A stretch of 29,848 bases of DNA from positions 1 through 29,848 of the forward strand of contig NZ_CALFSA010000037.1 in the NCBI RefSeq assembly GCF_937919355.1, written 5' to 3'. Origin of the DNA: an uncultured Methanofollis sp. (GTDB lineage Archaea; Halobacteriota; Methanomicrobia; Methanomicrobiales; Methanofollaceae). Below, in pieces: positions 14,428 through 22,078 of the stretch; the stretch's first letter is position 1; every line of letters starts with the position of its first letter. The notes under the pieces are model-generated. The model saw nothing but the letters and a program-made list of their open reading frames with translations, ran no database searches and was not told the origin of the DNA. A program made the translations under genes and the position numbers.

Positions 14428-15362
14428 CCGGCGAGACCCTGCAGGTGTATTTCCTCGGTACGGCCGGCGCTCTCCCGACGCCGAACCGCAACCCCTCGTG
14501 CGTCATGGTCAGACACGGTTCCGACACCCTCCTCTTCGACTGTGGCGAAGGGGCCCAGCAGCAGATGATGCGGGCGCGGACCGGTTTCCTCGTCGACGCC
14601 ATCTTCATCACCCACTGGCACGCCGACCACTTCCTCGGTGTCCTCGGGCTTGTGCAGACCATGGCCTTCAACGGCCGTACAGAACCCCTCGTCATCTACG
14701 GCCCCGACGGGGTGCACGACTTCGTCGACTACACCATCAAGATCGGGCGGACAAAACTCGGCTTCGACCTCCAGCCCATCCAGTTAGCCCCCGGCATGGC
14801 CGTCAGGTTCGAGGGCTATCAGGTGGAAGCCTTTGCGACCGCCCACGGCATGCCGAGCATTGGCTATGTCCTCAGAGAAGATGTGCGGCCGGGCAGGTTC
14901 GACCGCGAGAAGGCGATCTCCCTCGGCGTCCCGCCCGGCCCCCTCTTCGGGCGCCTCCAGCGCGGGGAGAGCGTAACCGTAACGCGCGACGGTGCCGAGG
15001 TGACGATCACCCCCGACCAGATCCTCGGGACATCACGGCCCGGGCGGATGATCATCTATACCGGGGACACCCGCCCCATCCACCACCTCCAGACAGAGGG
15101 CCTCGAAGGGGCCGACCTCCTCATCCACGACGCCACCTTCGACGACTCCGAGAGAGGCCGCGCCGGAGAGGTCTTCCACTCGACGGCCGGTGAGGCCGGC
15201 GAAGCGGCGTCGGCACTCAAAGCCCACTCCCTCGCCCTCGTCCACATCAGTTCGCGCTATACCTCGATGACAAACCATATACGGGATGCAGAGGAGAAGT
15301 TTGAAGGCGAGGTGCTTGCACCAGCGGATCTGACGATGGTGGAAGTTCCTTTCAGGGAGTGA
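14415..15362 (+). CDS. rnz: Ribonuclease Z
   Basis: Metallo-beta-lactamase-fold endonuclease that trims the 3' end of tRNA precursors. Signatures: LQVYFLGTAGALPTPNRNPS (N-terminal strand typical of RNase Z), FDCGEGAQQQMMRA, the zinc motif HWHADH at about residues 67-72 counted from GTG 14415, TAHGMPSIGYVL with the family's PSxGY element, IIYTGDTRP and LVHISSRYT. The length is about 312-315 residues (family about 300-310). The start is uncertain: GTG 14415 lies inside the strong AGGAGGTG Shine-Dalgarno. The position that this signal would serve, seven bases on, is an ATA (14424) overlapping the previous stop, which would give xAGETLQVYFLG. It is co-transcribed with the genes on both sides. Confidence 0.93.
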   Translation: MFRIAGETLQVYFLGTAGALPTPNRNPSCVMVRHGSDTLLFDCGEGAQQQMMRARTGFLVDAIFITHWHADHFLGVLGLVQTMAFNGRTEPLVIYGPDGVHDFVDYTIKIGRTKLGFDLQPIQLAPGMAVRFEGYQVEAFATAHGMPSIGYVLREDVRPGRFDREKAISLGVPPGPLFGRLQRGESVTVTRDGAEVTITPDQILGTSRPGRMIIYTGDTRPIHHLQTEGLEGADLLIHDATFDDSERGRAGEVFHSTAGEAGEAASALKAHSLALVHISSRYTSMTNHIRDAEEKFEGEVLAPADLTMVEVPFRE

Positions 15363-15383
15363 CGGCAATGACGGAGGCTGAGG

Positions 15384-16586
15384 ATGAAGGCGGGAAACGG
15401 TGCGAGGCGCGAGCGGCGCCTCTTCCTGACAGGGCTTGCGGCACTCCTCATCAGCACCGCGGTTGCCGTCGTCGCCGGGTCCTATCTCTCCTCAGTCCGT
15501 GAGGTCCTCGTCCTCATCCCCGGCCTCCTCGTGCTGGTGCCGCCGACGATCAATATGCGGGGGAGCATCTCCGGCGTGCTCGCCTCCCGCCTCTCCTCGT
15601 CCATGCACCTCGGCGAGTTCACGACAGGGTTCCACAAAGACGGCGTCCTTGCCGAGAACCTCCACGTCTCTCTTATACTCACTCTTGCGACCGCCGTCGC
15701 CCTCGGCATCGTGGCGCGCCTTGCAAGCGTCGTCGCCGGTGTCGAGGTGATCGCCACAGGCGACCTCGTCCTCATATCGGTCCTCGCCGGCATCGTCGCC
15801 GGCCTCATCGTCATGGGCTTTACCGTCCTCGTCTCCGTCCTCTCGTACAGGCAGGGCATAGACATGGACATGATCGCCGCCCCCGCCGTGACGACCCTCG
15901 GCGACCTCGTTACGATCCCGGTCCTCACCATCACGGCCGTGACCGTCCTCTCCTTCCCCCCCGCGACGAGGACGCTCCTCCTCGGGGTCGTGCTCGTATG
16001 CACCGCCGCGGCCTGCCTCTACTCCTGGTCACAGGGCGGGCGCGTGCGGCGGATCTCCACCGAGGTCCTCCCCCTCCTCGTCTGCCTCTCCGTCCTCGGG
16101 ACCTTTGCCGGCGTGACCTACACCCTCGGCCTCGACCGCCTCGTGAGCATGGCCGCCCTCCTCATCCTGATCCCGCCCTTTGCCGGGATCTGCGGGTCCA
16201 TCGGCGGCATCCTCTGCTCGCGCCTCGGCACCGAGATGCACCTCGGCATCATCACCCCCTCCCTCACCCCCTCAAGGGAGGTGCTGGTGCAGTTCGCCCA
16301 CACCTACCTCTTCACCTTCCTGCTCCTCCCCCTGATGGCAGCCCTCGCGCACTGTGCGGCCCTCCTCCTCGGGGCACCCTCCCCCGGCCTCATCCCCATG
16401 GTCACCATCGCCACCCTCGCCGGCGCGGTCGTCATGACCCTGGTGAACGGGATCGCCCACCTCACCGCGACGATCTCCTTCCGGTTCGGCCTCGACCCCG
16501 ACAACTTCGGGATCCCGGTCATCTGCTCCGTCATCGACCTCCTCGGCGCCGTGGTCCTTGTTGCGGTCATCGACCTCGTCGTGTAA
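15384..16586 (+). CDS. MgtE-type divalent cation transporter, two fused membrane domains
   Basis: A 400-residue integral membrane protein of the MgtE/SLC41 family, which moves magnesium or other divalent cations. It carries two copies of the MgtE membrane domain in one chain. The first has VLIPGLLVLVPPTINMRGSI followed by SSSMHLGEF, and the second has LILIPPFAGICGSIGGILCS followed by GTEMHLGIIT. About ten hydrophobic segments are visible. Domains also end alike, with LGDLVTIPVLT in the first and FGIPVICSVIDLLG in the second. The cytoplasmic N and CBS domains of bacterial MgtE are absent. ATG 15384 follows GGAGGCTGAGG. The gene starts 21 bases after rnz. The PhoU/TrkA-C protein that follows may be its regulatory partner. 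Confidence 0.88.
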   Translation: MKAGNGARRERRLFLTGLAALLISTAVAVVAGSYLSSVREVLVLIPGLLVLVPPTINMRGSISGVLASRLSSSMHLGEFTTGFHKDGVLAENLHVSLILTLATAVALGIVARLASVVAGVEVIATGDLVLISVLAGIVAGLIVMGFTVLVSVLSYRQGIDMDMIAAPAVTTLGDLVTIPVLTITAVTVLSFPPATRTLLLGVVLVCTAAACLYSWSQGGRVRRISTEVLPLLVCLSVLGTFAGVTYTLGLDRLVSMAALLILIPPFAGICGSIGGILCSRLGTEMHLGIITPSLTPSREVLVQFAHTYLFTFLLLPLMAALAHCAALLLGAPSPGLIPMVTIATLAGAVVMTLVNGIAHLTATISFRFGLDPDNFGIPVICSVIDLLGAVVLVAVIDLVV

Positions 16587-16610
16587 GAAAGGCCGGTGTG
16601 CAAACTGCGC

Positions 16611-16620
16611 ATTAATATAC
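16611..16620 (+). promoter_or_regulatory. TATA element upstream of the PhoU/TrkA-C gene
   Basis: ATTAATATAC, followed by CTATTGAGAGTGAAG, stands 43 bases before ATG 16659. It suggests that this gene can be transcribed separately from the operon before it. Confidence 0.45.
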
Positions 16621-16658
16621 TCTCGTAACACTATTGAGAGTGAAGACGGTACAGATTC

Positions 16659-17852
16659 ATGATGGAAGTCGAGTATCAGCCGACCAGCCTCAAGGATGTC
16701 CTCATCGAAATGAAGGATATCTCTGAACTGATGGTTGACCTTTCCTATTCTGCAATTCTCTTTGAGAGCCGCGAGATCGCCGGCGAAGTCGAGAACCTCG
16801 AAGAGGTCATGAACAGGCACGCGTACCAGGCACGGATCTCGGCGATCCTGGGGGCGCGGCGGGTTGAGGAAGCCGAGGCGATGAGCGGACTCCTCCAGAT
16901 CGCTGAGTCGGCCGAGAGGATCTCCAATTCTGCGACGGAGATCGCACGACTCATACAGAGAGGAGCAAAGTTCCCGCAGAAACTCCGAGACGCCCTGCCC
17001 GAAGCCGAAGAGGTGACGGTCAGGGCCGAGGTGCATGCCGGGTCTCTCCTTGACGGCACGACCCTCGGCGAGGTGAAACTCCAGAGCCGGTCGGGTATGC
17101 GCGTCATCGCAGTCCGGCGAGGTACAGGCTGGATCTACGACCCCGACAAGTATTCTAAGACCCTTGCCGGTGACATCATCCTCGCAAAGGGCCTCAGGGC
17201 CGGGATCACGCCCCTCTTTACGATGTCCGGCGCAAAGCCGCATCCACACAGGGAGTGGGTCCAGGCCGGGTGCGTCGACGACCTCGACCGCGCCGTCGCC
17301 CTCATGATCGAGATGAAGAACCTCTCCGAACTGGCGGTCGGCCTCGCCTATACCTCTCTCCTCTTCACGAACGAGGACATTGCGAAGGAGGTCGTCGTCC
17401 TCGACGAGAGGATGGAAGAGATGCGCTACCAGTTCGACCTCTGGCTCCTTGAGGCGGCGCGGCGGATCGAGAACGTGGAATACCTCCGCGGCCTGATCCA
17501 TCTCTCCTCCTTTGCCGGGACCATCACCAGCGCCGCCTCGGCCATCGTCGACGTCCTCCTCCGCGACATCGAGATCCCGCCGGTCTTCAGGATGATCGTG
17601 CGCGAGTCCGACGAGATCATCACGCGACTTGAGGTGAAAGAGAGGTCGGCGATCGCCGGCAGAAGCCTGCGCGAGGCCTCGCTTGCGACGGTGACCGGCA
17701 TGGTCGTCTTTGCGATCCGGAGCAGAGACGGCAGGTGGAAGTACCGTCCGGGACGTGATGAACGCCTGCAGGCAGGCGATCTCATCATCGCAAAGGGACG
17801 GAGAGACGGTGAGGAACGTCTTACCGCCCTCTGTTCGGGTGAAAATACATAA
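16659..17852 (+). CDS. Duplicated PhoU-like plus TrkA-C (RCK_C) domain protein
   Basis: A 397-residue soluble protein made of two copies of the same unit. Each has a PhoU-like helical domain followed by a TrkA-C/RCK_C ligand-binding domain. First copy: VLIEMKDISELMVDLSYSAI (about 15-34) and a TrkA-C part at about 118-200 ending AGDIILAKGLRAGI. Second copy: LMIEMKNLSELAVGLAYTSL and a TrkA-C part at about 315-395 ending AGDLIIAKGRRDGE. TrkA-C domains gate or tune cation transporters in response to small ligands. With the MgtE transporter immediately upstream, a role as its cytosolic regulator is likely but inferred. A second ATG (16662) follows the first. Proteins of this type are often labelled potassium-channel proteins although no pore is present. 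Confidence 0.85.
   Translation: MMEVEYQPTSLKDVLIEMKDISELMVDLSYSAILFESREIAGEVENLEEVMNRHAYQARISAILGARRVEEAEAMSGLLQIAESAERISNSATEIARLIQRGAKFPQKLRDALPEAEEVTVRAEVHAGSLLDGTTLGEVKLQSRSGMRVIAVRRGTGWIYDPDKYSKTLAGDIILAKGLRAGITPLFTMSGAKPHPHREWVQAGCVDDLDRAVALMIEMKNLSELAVGLAYTSLLFTNEDIAKEVVVLDERMEEMRYQFDLWLLEAARRIENVEYLRGLIHLSSFAGTITSAASAIVDVLLRDIEIPPVFRMIVRESDEIITRLEVKERSAIAGRSLREASLATVTGMVVFAIRSRDGRWKYRPGRDERLQAGDLIIAKGRRDGEERLTALCSGENT
17843..17852 (+). promoter_or_regulatory. TATA-like element overlapping the end of the PhoU/TrkA-C gene
   Basis: AAATACATAA overlaps the stop codon of the preceding gene and lies about 32 bases before ATG 17880, fitting a short leader for the DHH gene. Confidence 0.35.
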
Positions 17853-17879
17853 GCACTTTCCAGACAAGAGAGTACGAAA

Positions 17880-19724
17880 ATGGCGAATACAGAAGATACT
17901 ATTGTCTATGCCCTTGGCCCCAATTGCGGGATCGAGGACGTTGAAGAGGGAATGATCTATGCCGGGACTGTCCAGGGCTTTGCAAATTTCGGGACCTTCG
18001 TGCAGTTGAACGCCCGGCTGAAGGGGCTTGTCCACAAGAGTAACATCCTCCAGCGCCACGAAGAACGTGACCAGATCTACGTCAAGGTCATCAATATCAG
18101 GAATAACGGCAACATCGACCTCGCCGAGGTGGTCCCGGAGGTCTTCAGGCTGGAGACCGTTACCCGCCGCGCGCATGTGACGAAACTGGGGGAGATCCAG
18201 TCCATGGTGGGCAGGAGCATCACCCTTGAAGCCCAGGTCGCGCAGGTCAAGCAGACCAGCGGCCCGACGATCTTCACCCTGGTCGACGAGTCCGGGAGCG
18301 GCAATGCGGCGGCATTCGTCGAGGCCGGGGTCAGGGCGTACCCTGAGGTCGACCTTGGAGATGTTGTCTGCGTCTCCGGCGAGGTTATGCGCCGGCAGAA
18401 CCAGCTCCAGATCGAGGTCAGTTCGATGGAAGCGCTCACCGGCGACGATGCAAAGGTTGTGCACGACAGGATCGAGGCCGCCCTCGACGCACGGGCAGAG
18501 CCCGAGGACGTCCCCCTCCTTGTGGAGAGCGAGGTCCTCAGACAGCTCCAGCCCGAGATGAGGAAGGTCGCCAAACTGATCAGGCGCGCCGTCTTCGAGG
18601 CCCAGCCGATCATCCTCCGCCACCATGCCGACGCCGACGGCATCTGTGCGGCGGCCGCCGTCGAACAGGCGGTCATCTCCCTGATGCGGGAGGAGGGCGA
18701 CGACCTGGACACGGCGTACTATCTCTTCAAGCGTTCCCCGTCCAAGGCCCCCTTCTATGAGGTCGAGGACATCACGCGCGACCTCGACTTCGCCCTCAAG
18801 GACCACGAGCGTTTCGGGCAGAAGATGCCCCTCATTGTGCTGATGGACAACGGATCGACCGAGGAGGACCTCCCCTCGATGAAGATGGCGCGGGTCTACG
18901 ACCTCCCCATGATCGTCGTCGACCACCACCACCCCGACGCCATCGTCGACGAGTACGTCATCGCCCACGTCAACCCCTATCATGCAGGCGGCGACTTCGG
19001 GATCACGGCCGGCATGCTCGGGACCGAGGTGGCGCGCCTCATCAACCCGAAGGTGAGCAACCTGATCCGTCACCTCCCGGCCGTCGCCGGTGTCGGCGAC
19101 AGGAGCGAGGCGCCGGAAAGGCAGCGCTATCTTGACCTGGTCGCGGACGAGTACTCCGAGGACGCCTGCAAGGACATCGCCCTCGCCCTCGACTATGAGC
19201 AGTTCTGGCTCAGGTTCAACGACGGCAGGGAACTGATCAAGGACATCCTGAACCTCAAGGAGAACCGCGACCTCCAGAAGCGCTACGTGGACCTCCTTGT
19301 CGAGCAGGCCAACGAAGCGATCGAGGACCAGATGGCCGCCTCGATGCCCCATGTGGTCGAGGAAGTCCTCCCGAACGGCGCCCATCTCTTCAGGATCGAC
19401 GTGGAGATCTTCGCACACCGCTTCACCTTCCCGCCGCCGGGGAAGACGGCCGGTGAGATCCACGACCGTCTCTGCCAGCAGCACCCGGGCGAACCGGTCG
19501 TCACCCTTGGCTTCGGCCCGGACTTTGCTGTGCTCAGGTCCCGCGGCGTCCTCATGAACATCCCGAAGATGGTCCGCGAACTCCGCGACGAGATCACCGG
19601 TGGCGGCATCAGCGGCGGCGGCCACCTTGTCGTCGGGTCCATCAAGTTCGTCGAGGGTATGCGCGATGCCGCCCTCTCCGGCCTGGTCGAGAAGATCGGC
19701 CAGGCAGAAGTGGAGGAACTCTGA
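17880..19724 (+). CDS. Archaeal RecJ-like DHH phosphoesterase with S1 and OB domains
   Basis: Probable single-strand nucleic-acid exonuclease or phosphodiesterase of 614 residues. Domain order: S1 RNA-binding domain (about 22-85, GMIYAGTVQGFANFGTFVQL), an OB-fold domain (about 100-195, SMVGRSITLEAQVAQVKQTS region), the DHH catalytic domain with HHADADGICAAAA (H248, H249, D251, D253) and VVDHHHPD (D348-H351), and DHHA1 with the GGGH signature (579-582). The metal ligands of the family are therefore present. Related archaeal proteins (COG1107) often carry an additional N-terminal DnaJ-type zinc finger, which is absent here. The gene is 27 bases after the PhoU/TrkA-C gene and ends at a T run. 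Whether it acts on RNA or DNA is not shown; S1 plus OB suggests RNA. Confidence 0.88.
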   Translation: MANTEDTIVYALGPNCGIEDVEEGMIYAGTVQGFANFGTFVQLNARLKGLVHKSNILQRHEERDQIYVKVINIRNNGNIDLAEVVPEVFRLETVTRRAHVTKLGEIQSMVGRSITLEAQVAQVKQTSGPTIFTLVDESGSGNAAAFVEAGVRAYPEVDLGDVVCVSGEVMRRQNQLQIEVSSMEALTGDDAKVVHDRIEAALDARAEPEDVPLLVESEVLRQLQPEMRKVAKLIRRAVFEAQPIILRHHADADGICAAAAVEQAVISLMREEGDDLDTAYYLFKRSPSKAPFYEVEDITRDLDFALKDHERFGQKMPLIVLMDNGSTEEDLPSMKMARVYDLPMIVVDHHHPDAIVDEYVIAHVNPYHAGGDFGITAGMLGTEVARLINPKVSNLIRHLPAVAGVGDRSEAPERQRYLDLVADEYSEDACKDIALALDYEQFWLRFNDGRELIKDILNLKENRDLQKRYVDLLVEQANEAIEDQMAASMPHVVEEVLPNGAHLFRIDVEIFAHRFTFPPPGKTAGEIHDRLCQQHPGEPVVTLGFGPDFAVLRSRGVLMNIPKMVRELRDEITGGGISGGGHLVVGSIKFVEGMRDAALSGLVEKIGQAEVEEL

Positions 19725-19746
19725 TCCCGGGACTGGATTCCCAATC

Positions 19747-19752
19747 TTTTTT
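19747..19752 (+). terminator. T-run terminator after the DHH gene
   Basis: Six T residues stand 22-28 bases after the stop codon of the DHH phosphoesterase gene. Confidence 0.45.
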
Positions 19753-19811
19753 CTCCCGCCCTGTCGAAAGGCATAAATGACGTGACTGATATGAGGGGGT
19801 GAGGGAATCTT

Positions 19812-20795
19812 ATGAATCCACGCTATCGTTCACTGCCGGCTGTATTCTTTTGCACCATTCTCCTCCTTTCTGCGGCAGCTGCAACGCCGGTCGCGGCAAG
19901 AGGGGCAACAATTTCCGATGTCAGTCCGGGAGATACCATATTTGTCTATGAGACCGGGTTGAACCTGACAGCCCTCAGGAATGCACCTGATGTTCCGGTC
20001 ACGGCTCTTCGTCTGTACACCGACAATAACCCTGCAAAAGGGGTGGCCAATGAGATATCGGTCGAGGACGATACGAACTTTGAACTAAGAAAAGTCGATG
20101 TCGAGGACGATGCTGGCACATATTATGCCTATAGTCCGGGAATAGACGCAGGCAACTGGATTATGATCCGCTATCCCGAAGTGGAGATTGATGCGGTCCT
20201 TGCAGCACCCAATCATTCAGATAGGATATCTGGCATCTCGATACCCATCGGGACACCCATTGCAATCAAACTTTCCTCCCGTGTAGGCCAGAACTATCGG
20301 GCAGGGGATACAACGGCCGCCGTTGAGATCGTTATTATAACACCTGGAGGTGCTGAACTCACATCCTTCCAGGGTGTTGATTATTCAAATATCCCCCTCA
20401 GGGGGTCAGAGATATACACCGACGACCCGGGCATGCCTGGAGCACTGGTGCTTGATAACCTCGAGCAGGGGACATATAAGGTCCAGGCCAGGTGGACATC
20501 GCCGCAGGGATTCGCGGACTATGCGGATGACTCCAATATTATCACGTTCTCTGTTGGCGAGAAGATCGCGGTGAACACGACCCCGACAACGGCAACGACG
20601 ACAGCACCTACCACCCTCCCGACGACAGTTATAACGACGACTGCGACAATGACGGTCCCGACACCGTCACCGTCCCTGACAACGGCGGCAACTACAACAC
20701 CAATGCCGGTGACGACCATGACACAGGCATCAGGGACTATTATCCCTGCCCTCGGAGCAGCGGCACTCCTCCTCTTTGCGCTGAGAAGGCGGTGA
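19812..20795 (+). CDS. Surface protein, DUF3821-like, with Thr-rich stalk and C-terminal anchor
   Basis: A 327-residue exported protein of unknown function. A signal peptide covers about residues 1-30 (FFCTILLLSAAAATPVAARG). The central domain (about 32-245, with ISDVSPGDTIFVYETGLNLT, SPGIDAGNWIMIRYPE and LEQGTYKVQARWTSPQG) resembles DUF3821 domains found in surface proteins of Methanomicrobiales. A Thr/Pro-rich stalk (about 255-300) follows, likely glycosylated. The end is a hydrophobic helix, GTIIPALGAAALLLFALRRR, with basic residues. This tripartite ending is like archaeosortase-processed tails, though no PGF motif is seen. ATG 19812 has GGTGAGGG seven bases upstream. The gene stands alone; a structural or binding role on the cell surface is inferred. 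Confidence 0.83.
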   Translation: MNPRYRSLPAVFFCTILLLSAAAATPVAARGATISDVSPGDTIFVYETGLNLTALRNAPDVPVTALRLYTDNNPAKGVANEISVEDDTNFELRKVDVEDDAGTYYAYSPGIDAGNWIMIRYPEVEIDAVLAAPNHSDRISGISIPIGTPIAIKLSSRVGQNYRAGDTTAAVEIVIITPGGAELTSFQGVDYSNIPLRGSEIYTDDPGMPGALVLDNLEQGTYKVQARWTSPQGFADYADDSNIITFSVGEKIAVNTTPTTATTTAPTTLPTTVITTTATMTVPTPSPSLTTAATTTPMPVTTMTQASGTIIPALGAAALLLFALRRR

Positions 20796-20891
20796 TCTCT
20801 GATCCCCGTATTTTTAAAGGGACTCATCCGGGTAAGACCGTAGGGGATTTCCCGATGTAATCGCTCCGTTGTCCGCTCCTGAAAACACAAA

Positions 20892-20901
20892 CTATTTATA
20901 A
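20892..20901 (+). promoter_or_regulatory. TATA box upstream of the small winged-helix-like gene
   Basis: CTATTTATAA is centred about 42 bases before ATG 20939. A GAGGT Shine-Dalgarno follows at 20928-20932, consistent with a short leader. Confidence 0.55.
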
Positions 20902-20938
20902 TGCGCAGGATACAAGTCTAACACGCTGAGGTATTGAG

Positions 20939-21190
20939 ATGAATGGAAAAAAGAGTATCCGGGAGCAGTATAACGAGACTCAATGCCGGATTGTTCATTA
21001 CCTCAAATCAGGCATACAAAGAGGCAAACACTATTTCAAGTCGAAGTACATCGCTCACGATCTCGGGCTCTCTGCAAAGGAGGTGGGGACGAACCTTGCC
21101 ATCCTCTCGGAGATCTGTGACGAACTTGAGATTACCCGCTGGAGTTACTCCAATTCCACGACATGGATGGTCAGTCCGCGCGCAGCATAA
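20939..21190 (+). CDS. Small helix-turn-helix-like protein (DUF7123-like)
   Basis: An 83-residue basic protein: it opens MNGKKSIREQYNETQCRIVH and continues with KSGIQRGKHYFKSKYIAHDL, GLSAKEVGTNLAILSE and ITRWSYSNSTTWMV. The order (helix, KSKYIA, GLS-KE-VG, then a W-S-Y strand) resembles a small archaeal winged-helix family I know from haloarchaea as DUF7123, so DNA binding is likely but unproven. GAGGT stands six bases before ATG 20939, which selects this frame over an overlapping frame one base away (20943-21194). That second frame has poor composition. The gene has its own TATA box and is followed by a short gene after 27 bases. No target genes can be inferred. Confidence 0.8.
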   Translation: MNGKKSIREQYNETQCRIVHYLKSGIQRGKHYFKSKYIAHDLGLSAKEVGTNLAILSEICDELEITRWSYSNSTTWMVSPRAA

Positions 21191-21217
21191 GTAGTATCAT
21201 GTGCCATACATCAGAGC

Positions 21218-21415
21218 ATGGAAAAAATCATCTCATTTGAATCAGAGATCGAGTTTGTTGCACGGGTCAACGAGCACAAGGACTGCATCATGCAACAGGG
21301 ACCAAAAGGTGGCGGTGACGAAGACCCTGCCCAGCTCTGGTTCAATATCGACGTCCCGAAGGGACATGGCCTCAAGGCCGGTGACAGGGTGAGGGTCACC
21401 GTCGAGAAGATGTAA
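21218..21415 (+). CDS. Small beta-rich protein of unknown function
   Basis: A 65-residue protein, MEKIISFESEIEFVARVNEH, then CIMQQGPKGGGDEDPAQLWF and a C-terminal VPKGHGLKAGDRVRVTVEKM. The last part, with the LKAGDRVRVTV turn, resembles the closing strands of small OB or swapped-hairpin barrels. I do not recognise a named family. A TATA-like CATAAGTAGTATC (21186-21198) overlaps the end of the preceding gene and would give a leaderless or near-leaderless message from ATG 21218. Strong codon bias on this frame and a following T-rich terminator support a real gene. No function can be assigned. Confidence 0.72.
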   Translation: MEKIISFESEIEFVARVNEHKDCIMQQGPKGGGDEDPAQLWFNIDVPKGHGLKAGDRVRVTVEKM

Positions 21416-21458
21416 GGAATACTCACGGGGCTGATCTGACTTTTCTGGTGCCTTCAAT

Positions 21459-21481
21459 TTTTTTTTAAACTTTGATTTTTT
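21459..21481 (+). terminator. T-rich terminator after the small beta-rich protein
   Basis: Two long T runs, nine and then six or seven bases, separated by AAACTTTGA lie 45-65 bases after the stop codon. This is the strongest T-rich stretch in the window. Confidence 0.6.
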
Positions 21482-21532
21482 GTGCAATCCATATCGAAAT
21501 ATCAAAATAGGGCAGTGCCCTAAGCATTGGTG

Positions 21533-22012
21533 ATGGCACACGGTAAGTTCAAGCTCTGTGTCTTCGGGCCGTACAATGCCGGCAAGTCCAGCCTGATCCA
21601 GTGTCTGGACCCTGCCGCCCGGCATATCGAGGCACGGTGCGAGGGTGGAACGACGACGGTCGCCCTGGATTACGGGAAGGTCCAGGCCGGGGGGGAGACG
21701 ATCTATCTTTTTGGAACGCCCGGTCAGGAACGTTTTGAGTTCGTCAGGCAGATCCTCGCCCGCGGCATGGACGGTGCCATCGTCGTTGTCGACTCGACGG
21801 CTGGCCCCGACCCCATGGTCGAGCGTCTCTCAGAGTGGCTTGTCACAAGAAATGTCCCGTACGCCATCATGCTCAACAAGTGCGACCTCCCCGGTTCGTC
21901 TCCCTCCCGCTTTGCCCGTGAGAACGGGGACGCACCTGTATACCTTGTATCCGCGAAGTCCGGGGAGAACGTGCATGAAGCGCTCTCATTATTTATCCAG
22001 AATCTGAAATGA
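21533..22012 (+). CDS. Small Ras-like GTPase, COG2229/MglA-related
   Basis: A 159-residue single-domain GTP-binding protein of unknown partner. G1 is GPYNAGKS (residues 12-19), with switch I region GGTTTVALDYG. G3 reads FGTPGQERF (60-68), so the usual Asp of DxxG is Gly, as I recall from the COG2229 family. G4 is NKCD (115-118) and G5 is SAK near the end. Such proteins act as polarity or signalling switches in bacteria, usually with a roadblock-domain regulator; none is adjacent here. In-frame TTG 21527 and GTG 21530 precede ATG 21533. The TATA-like AATATCAAAATAG near 21497-21509 supports a leaderless start close to 21533. No fused domain or lipid signal is seen, so it should be cytoplasmic. 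Confidence 0.85.
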   Translation: MAHGKFKLCVFGPYNAGKSSLIQCLDPAARHIEARCEGGTTTVALDYGKVQAGGETIYLFGTPGQERFEFVRQILARGMDGAIVVVDSTAGPDPMVERLSEWLVTRNVPYAIMLNKCDLPGSSPSRFARENGDAPVYLVSAKSGENVHEALSLFIQNLK

Positions 22013-22035
22013 TTGTGTCACGACAGCAGACCAAA

Positions 22036-22045
22036 GGATATATCT
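22036..22045 (+). promoter_or_regulatory. TATA element upstream of the small lipoprotein/adenine deaminase group
   Basis: GGATATATCT is centred about 38 bases before TTG 22079 and 24 bases after the GTPase stop codon. It could drive the lipoprotein, ade and marker 8 genes together. Confidence 0.5.
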
Positions 22046-22078
22046 TTTTTCAGCAGTGACACTCTCATGGTGGCCTGA

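Noticed and set aside
16272..19625. Long open frame (1117 codons) on the minus strand
   Set aside because: It mirrors the PhoU/TrkA-C and DHH genes. The protein is dominated by Asp, Val, Leu and Arg from antisense codons and has no domain.
20943..21194. 83-codon plus frame overlapping the small HTH-like gene
   Set aside because: It is offset by one base from the frame with the good Shine-Dalgarno and family-like residues, and is Ser/Arg-rich as expected for a shadow frame.
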